The notes below the pieces were generated by a model that saw only the letters and a program-made list of their open reading frames with translations, had not been told where the DNA came from and did no database searches. Below, in pieces: positions 13,181 to 20,898 of a stretch of 24,968 nucleotides of DNA. Position 1 is the first letter of the stretch. Every line of letters starts with the position of its first letter. Both the position numbers and the translations under genes were made by a program. Source of the DNA: QAMX01 sp003149835 (GTDB lineage: Bacteria > Bacillota > Clostridia > Oscillospirales > QAMX01); assembly GCA_959600635.1 (NCBI GenBank), contig CAUGMN010000041.1:1-24968 (forward strand), read 5' to 3'.

Positions 13181-15817
13181 TTATTTCAGCATCCCGCGCG
13201 CGGCTTCCTCCGCGGCCGCGAGCGCATGGCCGAGCTGGGTCAGATCTTTGCCGCCCGCCGTGGCGCTGTCAGGCCGCCCGCCGCCGTTGCCGCCGGTCAT
13301 CTGCGCGACGGCGCGGACGAGATTGCCCGCATGCAGGCCGTGGGAGACGGCGGCTTTGGTGCAGAACGCGGCAAAGCTGAGCTTGTCGCCGGAGACGGCG
13401 GAAAAGAGAACAGCCAGCGGCTCCGTCCGCGTTTTGATATCGTCGCCGATTTTGCGGATGGTTTCGAGCGGCGTGTCTGCGAGCGAAACGACCGCAAAGC
13501 CGACGCCGCCGAGGTCGGCGGGGGAGGCGAGCGCCGTGTCGACAGCCGATTTGACCGCCAGCGCCGAAAGGCGTTCGGCTTCCTTGTGCGCGGCGGAAAG
13601 CTCGGCGGTGAGCTGCGCGGCGCGGCGGACGACGTCGTTGGCGCTTGTTTTCATCGCCGCAGCCGTGTCGCTGAGCGTCTGTTGGAGCGAAGCGACGAGG
13701 CCGAGCACAGCCGGACCGGTTACCGCCTCAATGCGGCGGACGCCGGCCGCGACGCTGCTCTCCGCCGTAATCTTGAACAGTCCGGCGCGGGCGGTATTGG
13801 CGAGGTGCGTGCCGCCGCAGAGCTCGGTCGAGCAGTCGCCCATCTTGACGACGCGCACGACGTCGCCGTATTTTTCGCCAAACAGCGCCGTAGCGCCGGC
13901 GGCCTTGGCGTCGTCAATTTTCATTTCCGTCGTCGTGATTTCAAGTCCCGCGAGAATCCAGGCGTTGACGCGATTCTCCACCGCCTCGATATCCTCAGCG
14001 GTCATCGCGGAGAAGTGGGTAAAGTCAAAGCGCAGCGCGTCGGGTTCGACGAGGGAGCCGGCCTGCGCGACATGCGCGCCGAGGCGTTCGCGCAGCGCCG
14101 CCTGCAACAGGTGTGTCGAGGAGTGGGCGCGCCGCAGCGCGCAGCGGCGGGACACGTCAATCTTCGCAGTGACCGCGTCGGAGACGGAAAACTCGCCGGA
14201 AACAACCGAACCGCTGTGGAGCCATTTGCCGTCCGGCGTTTTCTTGACGTCGGTCACCTGGAAAACCGCGCCGCGGTCGGCGGCAATCACGCCGATATCG
14301 CCAACCTGGCCGCCGCTTTCGGCGTAGAACGGCGATTCGGCGAGCAAAACCGTGCAGGCTGTGCCGGCAGGGGCGCTGCCGCGGGATTCGCCGTCCACAA
14401 AAATATGGGTAATCGTTGTTTTGGCTTCGTCATGGTCATAGCCGACAAACGCCGTCGGCGCTTCGACCGCGCCGAGACCGGAGCCTGCCCACGCAAAGTC
14501 GCCGGCCGCCGCGTGTGCTGCCCGCGCGCGCGCGCGCTGCTCGTCCATACAGGCGTCAAAGGCGGGACGGTCGAGAGAAAGCCCCGCTTCGTCGAGCAGT
14601 TCGAGAGTCAGATCGACGGGGAAGCCGAAGGTGTCATAGAGTTTAAAGGCGTTTGCGCCGCTGAGCTCGGTCTGCCCCGCCGCGCGCAGCTCGTCAATCA
14701 TCTCGTTGAGGATGCCAAGCCCCGTGTCGATGGTCTGGGAGAAACGCTCCTCCTCAATTTTGATGACGCGGATGATGTAGTCTTCCTTTTCTTTCAGTTC
14801 CGGGTAAGCCGACGCGCTCTCGGCGATGACCGTTTTGGCGACCTCGTAGAGAAACGGGCGGGTAATGCCGAGCAGGCGGCCGTGGCGCGCGGCGCGGCGC
14901 AAAAGCCGGCGCAGGACATAGCCGCGCCCCTCGTTTCCGGGCAGGACGCCGTCGCAGACGAGCATCGTCGTCGAGCGGATATGGTCGGTGATGACGCGCA
15001 GGGAGACGTCGGTCTTTTCGTCGGTCTTGTAATCCTTTCCGGCGATGCGGACGATATGCCGCATGACGTTGCAGACGGTGTCCACCTCAAAGAGGTTGTT
15101 CACGCCCTGCATGATGCAGGCCAGACGCTCCAAGCCCATGCCGGTATCGATGTTTTTCTGCGGCAGCGGCGTGTAGTTGCCGTTGCCGTCGTTATGAAAC
15201 TGCGTAAAGACGAGGTTCCAGAACTCTACGTATCGGTCGCAGTCGCAGCCGACCTTGCAGTCGGGCTTGCCGCAGCCGTATTCCTCGCCGCGGTCGAAAT
15301 AGAGCTCCGAGCAGGGACCGCAGGGGCCGGAGCCGATCTCCCAGAAGTTGTCCTCCTTGCCGAAGCGCACCATGTGCGACGGGTCGACGCCGACCTCTTT
15401 GGTCCAGATATCAAAGGCCTCGTCGTCGTCGAGATACACCGAGACGTACAGCCGCTCCGGCGGCAGTTCCATGACCTGCGTACAGAATTCCCACGCCCAG
15501 TGACAGGCGTCGTGTTTGAAATAGTCGCCGAATGAGAAATTTCCGAGCATTTCAAAGAAAGTGCCGTGCCGCGCCGTCTTGCCGACGCGCTCGATGTCCG
15601 GCGTGCGGATGCATTTCTGACACGTCGTCACGCGCCGCCGCGGCGGAATCTGTTCGCCGGAGAACCACGGCTTCATCGGCGCCATGCCGGCGTTGATGAG
15701 CAGAAGCGATTTTTCGTTCTGCGGAATCAGCGGGAAGCTCGGCAGGCGCAGATGCCCTTTGCCCTCGAAAAACGAGAGATAAGCCTCTCGGATTTCGTTT
15801 AACCCCATTTTTTTCAT
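13181..15817 (-). CDS. alaS: Alanyl-tRNA synthetase
   Basis: This 878-residue class II enzyme charges tRNA-Ala with alanine. The length is standard. The N-terminal catalytic core begins LNEIREAYLSFFEGKGH and contains the INAGMAPMKPWF and GTFFEMLGNFSFGDYFK motifs. The tRNA-recognition region follows. The editing domain carries the HSSTH zinc/hydrolysis motif and CGGTH, which clear mischarged Ser/Gly. The C-Ala region closes the protein with a Gly-rich GGNGGGRPDSATAGG stretch. The start at 15817 has AGGAG at 8-base spacing. It is preceded by a T-box leader with an Ala-type specifier, so expression should rise when tRNA-Ala is uncharged. A degraded HD-domain gene abuts its stop codon. Confidence 0.98.
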   Translation of the reverse strand: MKKMGLNEIREAYLSFFEGKGHLRLPSFPLIPQNEKSLLLINAGMAPMKPWFSGEQIPPRRRVTTCQKCIRTPDIERVGKTARHGTFFEMLGNFSFGDYFKHDACHWAWEFCTQVMELPPERLYVSVYLDDDEAFDIWTKEVGVDPSHMVRFGKEDNFWEIGSGPCGPCSELYFDRGEEYGCGKPDCKVGCDCDRYVEFWNLVFTQFHNDGNGNYTPLPQKNIDTGMGLERLACIMQGVNNLFEVDTVCNVMRHIVRIAGKDYKTDEKTDVSLRVITDHIRSTTMLVCDGVLPGNEGRGYVLRRLLRRAARHGRLLGITRPFLYEVAKTVIAESASAYPELKEKEDYIIRVIKIEEERFSQTIDTGLGILNEMIDELRAAGQTELSGANAFKLYDTFGFPVDLTLELLDEAGLSLDRPAFDACMDEQRARARAAHAAAGDFAWAGSGLGAVEAPTAFVGYDHDEAKTTITHIFVDGESRGSAPAGTACTVLLAESPFYAESGGQVGDIGVIAADRGAVFQVTDVKKTPDGKWLHSGSVVSGEFSVSDAVTAKIDVSRRCALRRAHSSTHLLQAALRERLGAHVAQAGSLVEPDALRFDFTHFSAMTAEDIEAVENRVNAWILAGLEITTTEMKIDDAKAAGATALFGEKYGDVVRVVKMGDCSTELCGGTHLANTARAGLFKITAESSVAAGVRRIEAVTGPAVLGLVASLQQTLSDTAAAMKTSANDVVRRAAQLTAELSAAHKEAERLSALAVKSAVDTALASPADLGGVGFAVVSLADTPLETIRKIGDDIKTRTEPLAVLFSAVSGDKLSFAAFCTKAAVSHGLHAGNLVRAVAQMTGGNGGGRPDSATAGGKDLTQLGHALAAAEEAARGMLK

Positions 15818-15842
15818 ATTGACAACTCCTATGTGTAAAAAT

Positions 15843-15881
15843 AAAAAACGGTTTCCGCCCTGTAAACAGGGGCGAAAACCG
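15843..15881 (-). terminator. T-box intrinsic terminator
   Basis: On the minus strand a stem CGGTTTTCGCCCC / GGGCGGAAACCG (arms near 15867-15881 and 15849-15862) is followed by six T (15843-15848). Its 5' arm overlaps the T-box sequence, so it competes with the antiterminator. Confidence 0.88.
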
Positions 15882-16080
15882 CGGTACCACCCTGATTATG
15901 GCGCAATCTCGCCACATCTCTTGAACCCGGTAACGGAGGCGAACCGCAGCGCTCGTCGCGCCGGCGCTCAGGGATGGCGTCCGAAACAGCGGAATCCCGC
16001 CCTTTCACCGTACAGGCAGGTCTCTGAAAGTCGCTGACAGCGGTTAATCCCGTCACAGCGGAAAACAATTTTCTGTATAA
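15843..16080 (-). promoter_or_regulatory. T-box riboswitch controlling alaS
   Basis: The minus strand contains the invariant T-box AGGGTGGTACCGCGG at 15879-15893, a terminator at 15843-15881, and Stem I marks: an AGAGA element, GGTGAAAG, and GGAC-GCC-ATCCCTGAGC. By alignment with other T-box leaders the specifier codon is GCC at 15976-15978, an alanine codon, which agrees with the downstream gene. Uncharged tRNA-Ala should stabilise the antiterminator and permit transcription of alaS. The specifier position is inferred from motif spacing, not from a computed fold. Confidence 0.92.
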
Positions 16081-16083
16081 GTT

Positions 16084-16112
16084 AGTATAGCACAGATTTT
16101 CGAAAAAGTCAA
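16084..16112 (-). promoter_or_regulatory. Sigma-A promoter of the alaS transcript
   Basis: On the minus strand TTGACT (16107-16112) and TATACT (16084-16089) are separated by 17 bases and lie directly before the T-box leader. Confidence 0.8.
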
Positions 16113-16148
16113 TCTCAACGGAGAAAAAACGGGGCTGTAAACAGTCCT

Positions 16149-16198
16149 TGATACCGGCAGGGCAACGGCCTATACAGGTCGTTGCCCTGCCGGTATCA
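16149..16198 (-). terminator. 19-bp perfect hairpin after the ADP-ribosylglycohydrolase gene
   Basis: Arms 16149-16167 and 16180-16198 are exact complements with a 12-base loop. It lies about 60 bases after the stop of the gene at 16255. On the minus strand no T run follows (CAAGGACTG), similar to the hairpin after the HIT gene, so termination strength is uncertain. Confidence 0.5.
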
Positions 16199-16254
16199 GC
16201 GTTAGGTTCTCCGCGCCTTCATAACACCGTTTATGCGGCGACATAGAGAGAAAA

Positions 16255-17616
16255 CTAACGGCTGCTGCCGAGGTGTTTTTCTGTCTGGGCGGCCGTTTCG
16301 GAAATCAGAACCGTGCCGACGCCGAAAATAGAGGTATCCAGACGGTCGTGAAGCGGCAGCGTCCATTCGGGCGGAATTTTCGCTGCGCCGCAGATCATGC
16401 CGACGACCGAGCCGACCGTCGCGCCGTTGCAGTCGGTGTCGAAGCCGCACTGGACGGCCAGGCAGATCGAACGCCCGAAATCGCCGCCGCCGTACAGGAG
16501 CGCGGCCGTCACGATCGCGGCGTTGGAGACCGTATGGCACCAATCGTGCGGCGAACGGTCGTCATAACGGCTGAGGATATCGTCAAAGCAGGCTTCAAAC
16601 GAAGCGCCGGACCGGAAAACGTGCAGAATGCGCGAGACCTCCTCGTATAACCGCGAGGTATGGGGAATCTGCGACAGCCCCGCGGCGATGACGGCGGACG
16701 GCTCGGATTCCACGGCCGCGGCGGCGATCATGGCGGCGGCGAACATCTCGCCGTAGACGCCGTTTTTAACGTGCGAGATCGAGGCGTCGCGCCAGGCCAT
16801 TTCGGCGGCCGTTTCAGGGTCGCCGGGATTGATATAGCCGAAATAGTCGGCGCGGATCTGCGCGCCGATCCATTCGCGGAAAGGGTTCTGATAAATCGCC
16901 GACGCAGGCGGGCGGTATCCGTTGACGAAATTGAAAAAGGCGACGCGCTCGGCCGTGCAGTAGGCGTCCTTCGGCTGACTGGAAAGCCAGAGCTCCGCGA
17001 CGTCGGCGGGCTTGAAATCGCGGCCGAAGCGCTCAATCAGGCGCGCGCCGAGCACGGTGTAGTTGGTGTCGTCGTCGACAGGGGCGCAGGAGATCACATC
17101 GGCCAGACAGGCGCAGTTCATGTGCGAGCGGCAGAAGCCGCTTTCGCTTTCGGGAATATCCTTTTCCATGATATATTTGCGCATCGGGTAGTTGCCTGTC
17201 TTTTGCAGAAGCGGCACGAGGTCCGCGAGCCGCGTCCCCTCGACCGGCTTGCCGAGCAGGCAGCCGCAGATGCGGCCGAGCCACGCGCCGTGCAGCTTGT
17301 CGCGCAACGCGTCGCTGGGCGTAACGGGCTGCGCCGCAAAGCCCTCGCTTCTGCGCAACGCCCGGATCCCGGACAGGTCGGACGGTTCCTGATACGCATA
17401 TCCGCTGCGCAGGGGCAGCGCGGCGATCATCTGGTAGATCGTGTCGGCAAGCGCCGCCTTTTCAGCGGAGCGGGGCAGCGCGCTGACCGCGTCGATCAGG
17501 GGCTTGAGCGGCTCGATATCCAGCCCCTCTTCAAAGCATTGCGTGTACTCGGTTTGCAGGTTTTCACAGTACAGCTCCCACGGATGGATGGCGTCATAGT
17601 CGGGTTGAACGGTCAT
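16255..17616 (-). CDS. ADP-ribosylglycohydrolase-family protein (DraG-like)
   Basis: A 453-residue protein. The start at 17616 follows AAGGAG; the extra 10 codons upstream overlap that site and are rejected. After a family-specific N-terminus of about 105 residues, the DraG fold begins with KLHGAWLGRICGCLLGKPVEG. The di-metal Asp cluster DDDTNYT is at 181-187 and the second set FDTDCN at 392-397, with GATVGSVVGMICGA following. These are the residues that bind the two Mg ions in ADP-ribosylhydrolases, so the enzyme is likely active. The substrate may be ADP-ribosyl groups or another N-/O-glycosidic ribosyl-like bond. The location beside two glycosidases and a sugar-binding lipoprotein favours a carbohydrate or nucleoside catabolic role over nitrogenase regulation (inference). 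Confidence 0.87.
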   Translation of the reverse strand: MTVQPDYDAIHPWELYCENLQTEYTQCFEEGLDIEPLKPLIDAVSALPRSAEKAALADTIYQMIAALPLRSGYAYQEPSDLSGIRALRRSEGFAAQPVTPSDALRDKLHGAWLGRICGCLLGKPVEGTRLADLVPLLQKTGNYPMRKYIMEKDIPESESGFCRSHMNCACLADVISCAPVDDDTNYTVLGARLIERFGRDFKPADVAELWLSSQPKDAYCTAERVAFFNFVNGYRPPASAIYQNPFREWIGAQIRADYFGYINPGDPETAAEMAWRDASISHVKNGVYGEMFAAAMIAAAAVESEPSAVIAAGLSQIPHTSRLYEEVSRILHVFRSGASFEACFDDILSRYDDRSPHDWCHTVSNAAIVTAALLYGGGDFGRSICLAVQCGFDTDCNGATVGSVVGMICGAAKIPPEWTLPLHDRLDTSIFGVGTVLISETAAQTEKHLGSSR

Positions 17617-17760
17617 GAATGCGGCACTCCTTTTTATATCAATCATACATAATGAAAAGCGATCCGTCTCGCAGGATAAAGACAGAATGAAACGGCTTTT
17701 TATAAAGCGCCGGAAAAAAGGGGAGCGGGAGGGAAACGCTTATAAATGAAAGTTTGCGGT

Positions 17761-20652
17761 CTATCCTTTTGTCAGCCGCTCGTATTCGGTGTTGATCATG
17801 TTGACCAGCAGCCGGTCGGCACCCGGAAGGACGCCGACGTTTTCAAGAATCGAGAAAGAATTGAGGACAAACGCGCCCTTGCCGAAGCGATACACGCCGA
17901 TGTTGAAGCCGCCGTCGTATCCGGTTTCACAGGGCAGGCCGGTGCCGAAACAGGCGGCGGCGGTCTCGTCAGGCACGCGGCCGCCGGAAAAACGGGCGCC
18001 GTTGAGAAGCTCGCCGAAATCGTCGATATCGACAAGCCCTGTTTTCAGGCCGCGAAAATACGGGTGGCGCTTTAAAAGGTACTCCTTGCGGTAGAGCCAG
18101 TCGGGGTTGTAACCGCGCGGCGAGAGCGACGGCGCGTCGTGAAACGGAAGGCCGCACAGCGCTTCGTCCTCTCCGCAGAGGCTGTCTGGCGCGAGCGCGA
18201 CGACACGGCAGCCCGCCTCCGCCGCCGCGGCGACGCCGGATGCAACGGACTGGGCGCCGCAACCGGGCGCGCAGAGCGCGACGACCGCCGCGCCGCCGCC
18301 GTATTCGGCAAAGTCCCGCGCATAAAAACGCTTTTTTTCAAGAAAAGCGCGCAGCGCCTCGGAAGCGCCGCAGAGATAGACCGGCCGGCCGTTCCCCGTG
18401 AGGTCCGAGGTGTCGTCGATGGAGAAAGCCAGCTCGCCGCAGGTCGCGGCCGCGCCGCCCAGCTCGGCTCGAAGGACGTAGTCGCCGGACGGGACGTTGA
18501 GGACCACGCGCTCGCAGAACACGGGCACGGACAGGCCGCGCAGATCTCCGCGTGCGACGTTCAGCGCCAGCTCCTTCTCATAGACGATGCCTTGTTCGCC
18601 GGCGATACGGAGCGAAACGGGATAACGGCCTTCCGTCAATATATCCTCATTGGCGAGCACGCCGGAAATGGTAAACGGCGAGCAGGAATAGGGGCGCGGA
18701 CTGTCAAGAAACAGGCACCATTTCAGCGGCGCCAGCCCGCTCTGCAAGACGTCGGCGATGCCGGGCTTCCACTCGCGGAAATATGTCCACAGCCCTTCGC
18801 CGCAGATGCTGTGGTCAAGCAATCCCGTCATGCTGTATCCGTTGATATACGGGTTGGAGCGCACGAGATTGAGCGCCGCCGCCCTCTGCCTGGATTGGTT
18901 GCGCTGGCTTTGGCGCATAATGTCTGCCGGAAAGGCGAATTCGCGGTCAAAACCGTACAGGGCCAAGTCGCTGAGAAAGCGTTCGTTCATCTGAAAAACC
19001 ATCGCTACGTCGGGCAGGGCGCGGTCGGCGCCGAGCTGCTCGAATCTGCGGCACAGCCATACCGTGTCGAACAGACTGCCGACGCCATGCTCCGAAAGAA
19101 AAACCGGACGCCTGGCGGCGCTGCCGAGCGTTCGGATGCGCTCATTCTGCCGCCGGTCGGGTACGCGCGGGTAGATATGCACGTCTCCGAGCAGCGGAGG
19201 CGCCTCCGCCAGGTCTTTCTCCGATCTGTGATCAAAATCACAGCCGCGCGGGTTGCCCTCGTCGTTCCAGCGCGTCTCCCATTCGGAAGAAAACGGATTG
19301 GCAAAAGAGCCGGTCAGATAGTCGTTGTCCCAACGGCCGCTGTTAAAAAGACAGAGCCGCGTCGGATCGAGCGCGCGGAGCTGCGGCAGCGCTGTTTTGG
19401 CCGCGTAGAAGCAGTTGGCGAGGCCGGTTTTGTCCGGCGTCTCGTTCAACAGACCCCAGATGACGACGCATGGATGCGAGCGGTCGCGCTTGACGAGGTT
19501 CAGCAGGTCATGGAGATACAGCTCCTTGGCGCGCGTGCTGTTTTCGGTACCCCATGCGGCGTACGGTTCGCTGTAAATCATCAGCCCCAGCTCGTCGCAG
19601 AAGTCGAGCTGTACCGGCAGGGAAGCGCCTGCGATAAAGCGCACCATATTGAAGCCGGACGCTTTGGCCATGACAAAGTCGCGCCGGCAGAGGTCGGGGT
19701 CGACAGGCAGCTGCTGCCCGATCGGAAAGCTGTTGCCGGTGTGCGAACAGCGCACAAAAATACGGCGGCCGTTTAAATAAAAATAGCCGTTTTTGCCGAC
19801 CCTGAATTCGCGGAAACCGCAGCGGCGCGCAAAAGTGTGGATACAGCGTCCGCTGCGGACGAGCGCGGCGGTCACGGTATAGAGAAACGGGTCGTCGATG
19901 TCCCAATAGCGCGGATTCTGAACCGGCACAGAGAGAGAACAGACGGTCTCGCCGAGGGGAAAGGAAAAGGAATATTCTGATGACGCCACGGGATCGCCGG
20001 AGGCCTTTTCCGAGCAGAGAACGTCTAAACGGCAGGAGCAGGGCGACAGAGCGTTGACGACCGTCAGTTCGAGATCGATACAGCCTGTTTTCGTGTTGCC
20101 GTATACATACAGATCGGAGATCCGCATCTTCGGGACAACGCGGAGCGAGACCTCGCCGCTGAGGCCGAATACGTTGTAGCAGCTCCCGGGCATCAGCGTA
20201 TTCGGAAGCTGGTTCCGGTGCGGGATTTGCGCGAAGGAATAACCGTCCACAGGCTGGGCATGGGGCTTTGAGACGCGGACGGAGAGCAGGTTTTCGCCGT
20301 CGGGGATCAGCATCTCCGTCACATCAAACTGAAACGGATCCTCGTTTCCCCTGTGCGTCCCTACGAGCGAGCCGTTGAGATAGACCTCGCAGAGAAAATC
20401 CGCCATGTCGAAGCGGAGCATGACAAGCTCGTCGCCAGAAACGCAGAGAGAGGGGGTGAAACGCTTCTCATACCATGCGACGCCGAAATAACCGGGGTAA
20501 TACAGGTGCACATAACTTGGCACGGCCGCGTCCTTCGCGCCGGCCGGAAGGCCGTTTGCAAACCAGCGCTCCTGCCGGCCGGCGTTATCCTGGTCACACG
20601 CGAGCTTCCAGCCGTTCGCCAAAACCATTTTCAAAGACCTTTCGACTTTCAT
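17761..20652 (-). CDS. Glycoside hydrolase family 2 protein
   Basis: A 963-residue enzyme starting after AAGGAGGAAA. The domain order follows GH2: an N-terminal jelly-roll sugar-binding domain (about 10-175), an Ig-like domain (about 176-285), and a TIM barrel from FYLNGRRIFVRCSHTGNSF. The acid/base Glu is E404 in VIWGLLNE and the nucleophile E521 in PVFLSEHG. The region after about 640 holds additional beta-rich and Rossmann-like segments (ADRLLVNMINTEYERL at the end) that may be a glutamine-amidotransferase-like or accessory module. No signal peptide is present, so it probably acts in the cytoplasm. The substrate (beta-galactoside, beta-glucuronide or beta-mannoside) cannot be chosen from the sequence alone. 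It is divergently transcribed from the 20899 glycosidase gene, sharing an upstream region. Confidence 0.9.
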   Translation of the reverse strand: MKVERSLKMVLANGWKLACDQDNAGRQERWFANGLPAGAKDAAVPSYVHLYYPGYFGVAWYEKRFTPSLCVSGDELVMLRFDMADFLCEVYLNGSLVGTHRGNEDPFQFDVTEMLIPDGENLLSVRVSKPHAQPVDGYSFAQIPHRNQLPNTLMPGSCYNVFGLSGEVSLRVVPKMRISDLYVYGNTKTGCIDLELTVVNALSPCSCRLDVLCSEKASGDPVASSEYSFSFPLGETVCSLSVPVQNPRYWDIDDPFLYTVTAALVRSGRCIHTFARRCGFREFRVGKNGYFYLNGRRIFVRCSHTGNSFPIGQQLPVDPDLCRRDFVMAKASGFNMVRFIAGASLPVQLDFCDELGLMIYSEPYAAWGTENSTRAKELYLHDLLNLVKRDRSHPCVVIWGLLNETPDKTGLANCFYAAKTALPQLRALDPTRLCLFNSGRWDNDYLTGSFANPFSSEWETRWNDEGNPRGCDFDHRSEKDLAEAPPLLGDVHIYPRVPDRRQNERIRTLGSAARRPVFLSEHGVGSLFDTVWLCRRFEQLGADRALPDVAMVFQMNERFLSDLALYGFDREFAFPADIMRQSQRNQSRQRAAALNLVRSNPYINGYSMTGLLDHSICGEGLWTYFREWKPGIADVLQSGLAPLKWCLFLDSPRPYSCSPFTISGVLANEDILTEGRYPVSLRIAGEQGIVYEKELALNVARGDLRGLSVPVFCERVVLNVPSGDYVLRAELGGAAATCGELAFSIDDTSDLTGNGRPVYLCGASEALRAFLEKKRFYARDFAEYGGGAAVVALCAPGCGAQSVASGVAAAAEAGCRVVALAPDSLCGEDEALCGLPFHDAPSLSPRGYNPDWLYRKEYLLKRHPYFRGLKTGLVDIDDFGELLNGARFSGGRVPDETAAACFGTGLPCETGYDGGFNIGVYRFGKGAFVLNSFSILENVGVLPGADRLLVNMINTEYERLTKG

Positions 20653-20715
20653 GGCCGTTTCCTCCTTTGCGCCGGGGGTTACGGGTCAGCCGTACAAAAC
20701 AGTCAATTTATCTAT

Positions 20716-20744
20716 ATTGTACATCATGCGCCGTAAAAAGTAAA
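20716..20744 (-). promoter_or_regulatory. Promoter of the GH2 gene
   Basis: On the minus strand TTTACT (20739-20744) and TACAAT (20716-20721) are separated by 17 bases, about 65 bases before the start at 20652. The -35 has two mismatches to consensus, so activation may be needed. Confidence 0.55.
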
Positions 20745-20820
20745 TCTTTTTCAGTCAATGCTTTTAAACTTTCTTTTGAAAAGCTGGCCGGCTCTGTTCA
20801 GAGGAAATTTTGCGTTTCCC

Positions 20821-20848
20821 TTGACAAATGCCTCCGTTCTGCTATAAT
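20821..20848 (+). promoter_or_regulatory. Promoter of the GH42/GH14-like gene
   Basis: TTGACA (20821-20826) and TATAAT (20843-20848), both exact consensus, are separated by 16 bases. The gene starts about 50 bases downstream at 20899. Together with 20716-20744 it forms a divergent promoter pair in a 246-base intergenic space. Confidence 0.78.
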
Positions 20849-20898
20849 AACGGCAGTATCGCCAATATCGACGCCTGACGGCGGGAGGTTTGAATCAG

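Noticed and set aside
12974..15535. An 853-residue plus-strand open frame antisense to alaS
   Set aside because: It mirrors the alaS codons on the opposite strand; composition (Arg, Gly, Ala, Asp) and absence of motifs mark it as an artefact of GC-rich third positions.
18139..19776. A 545-residue plus-strand frame antisense to the GH2 gene
   Set aside because: No start signal or recognisable domain; fully inside a well-supported GH2 gene on the other strand.
20890..20898. TTG start for the GH42/GH14-like gene
   Set aside because: GGGAGG at 20883-20888 would be only one base away, whereas ATG at 20899 is at good spacing.
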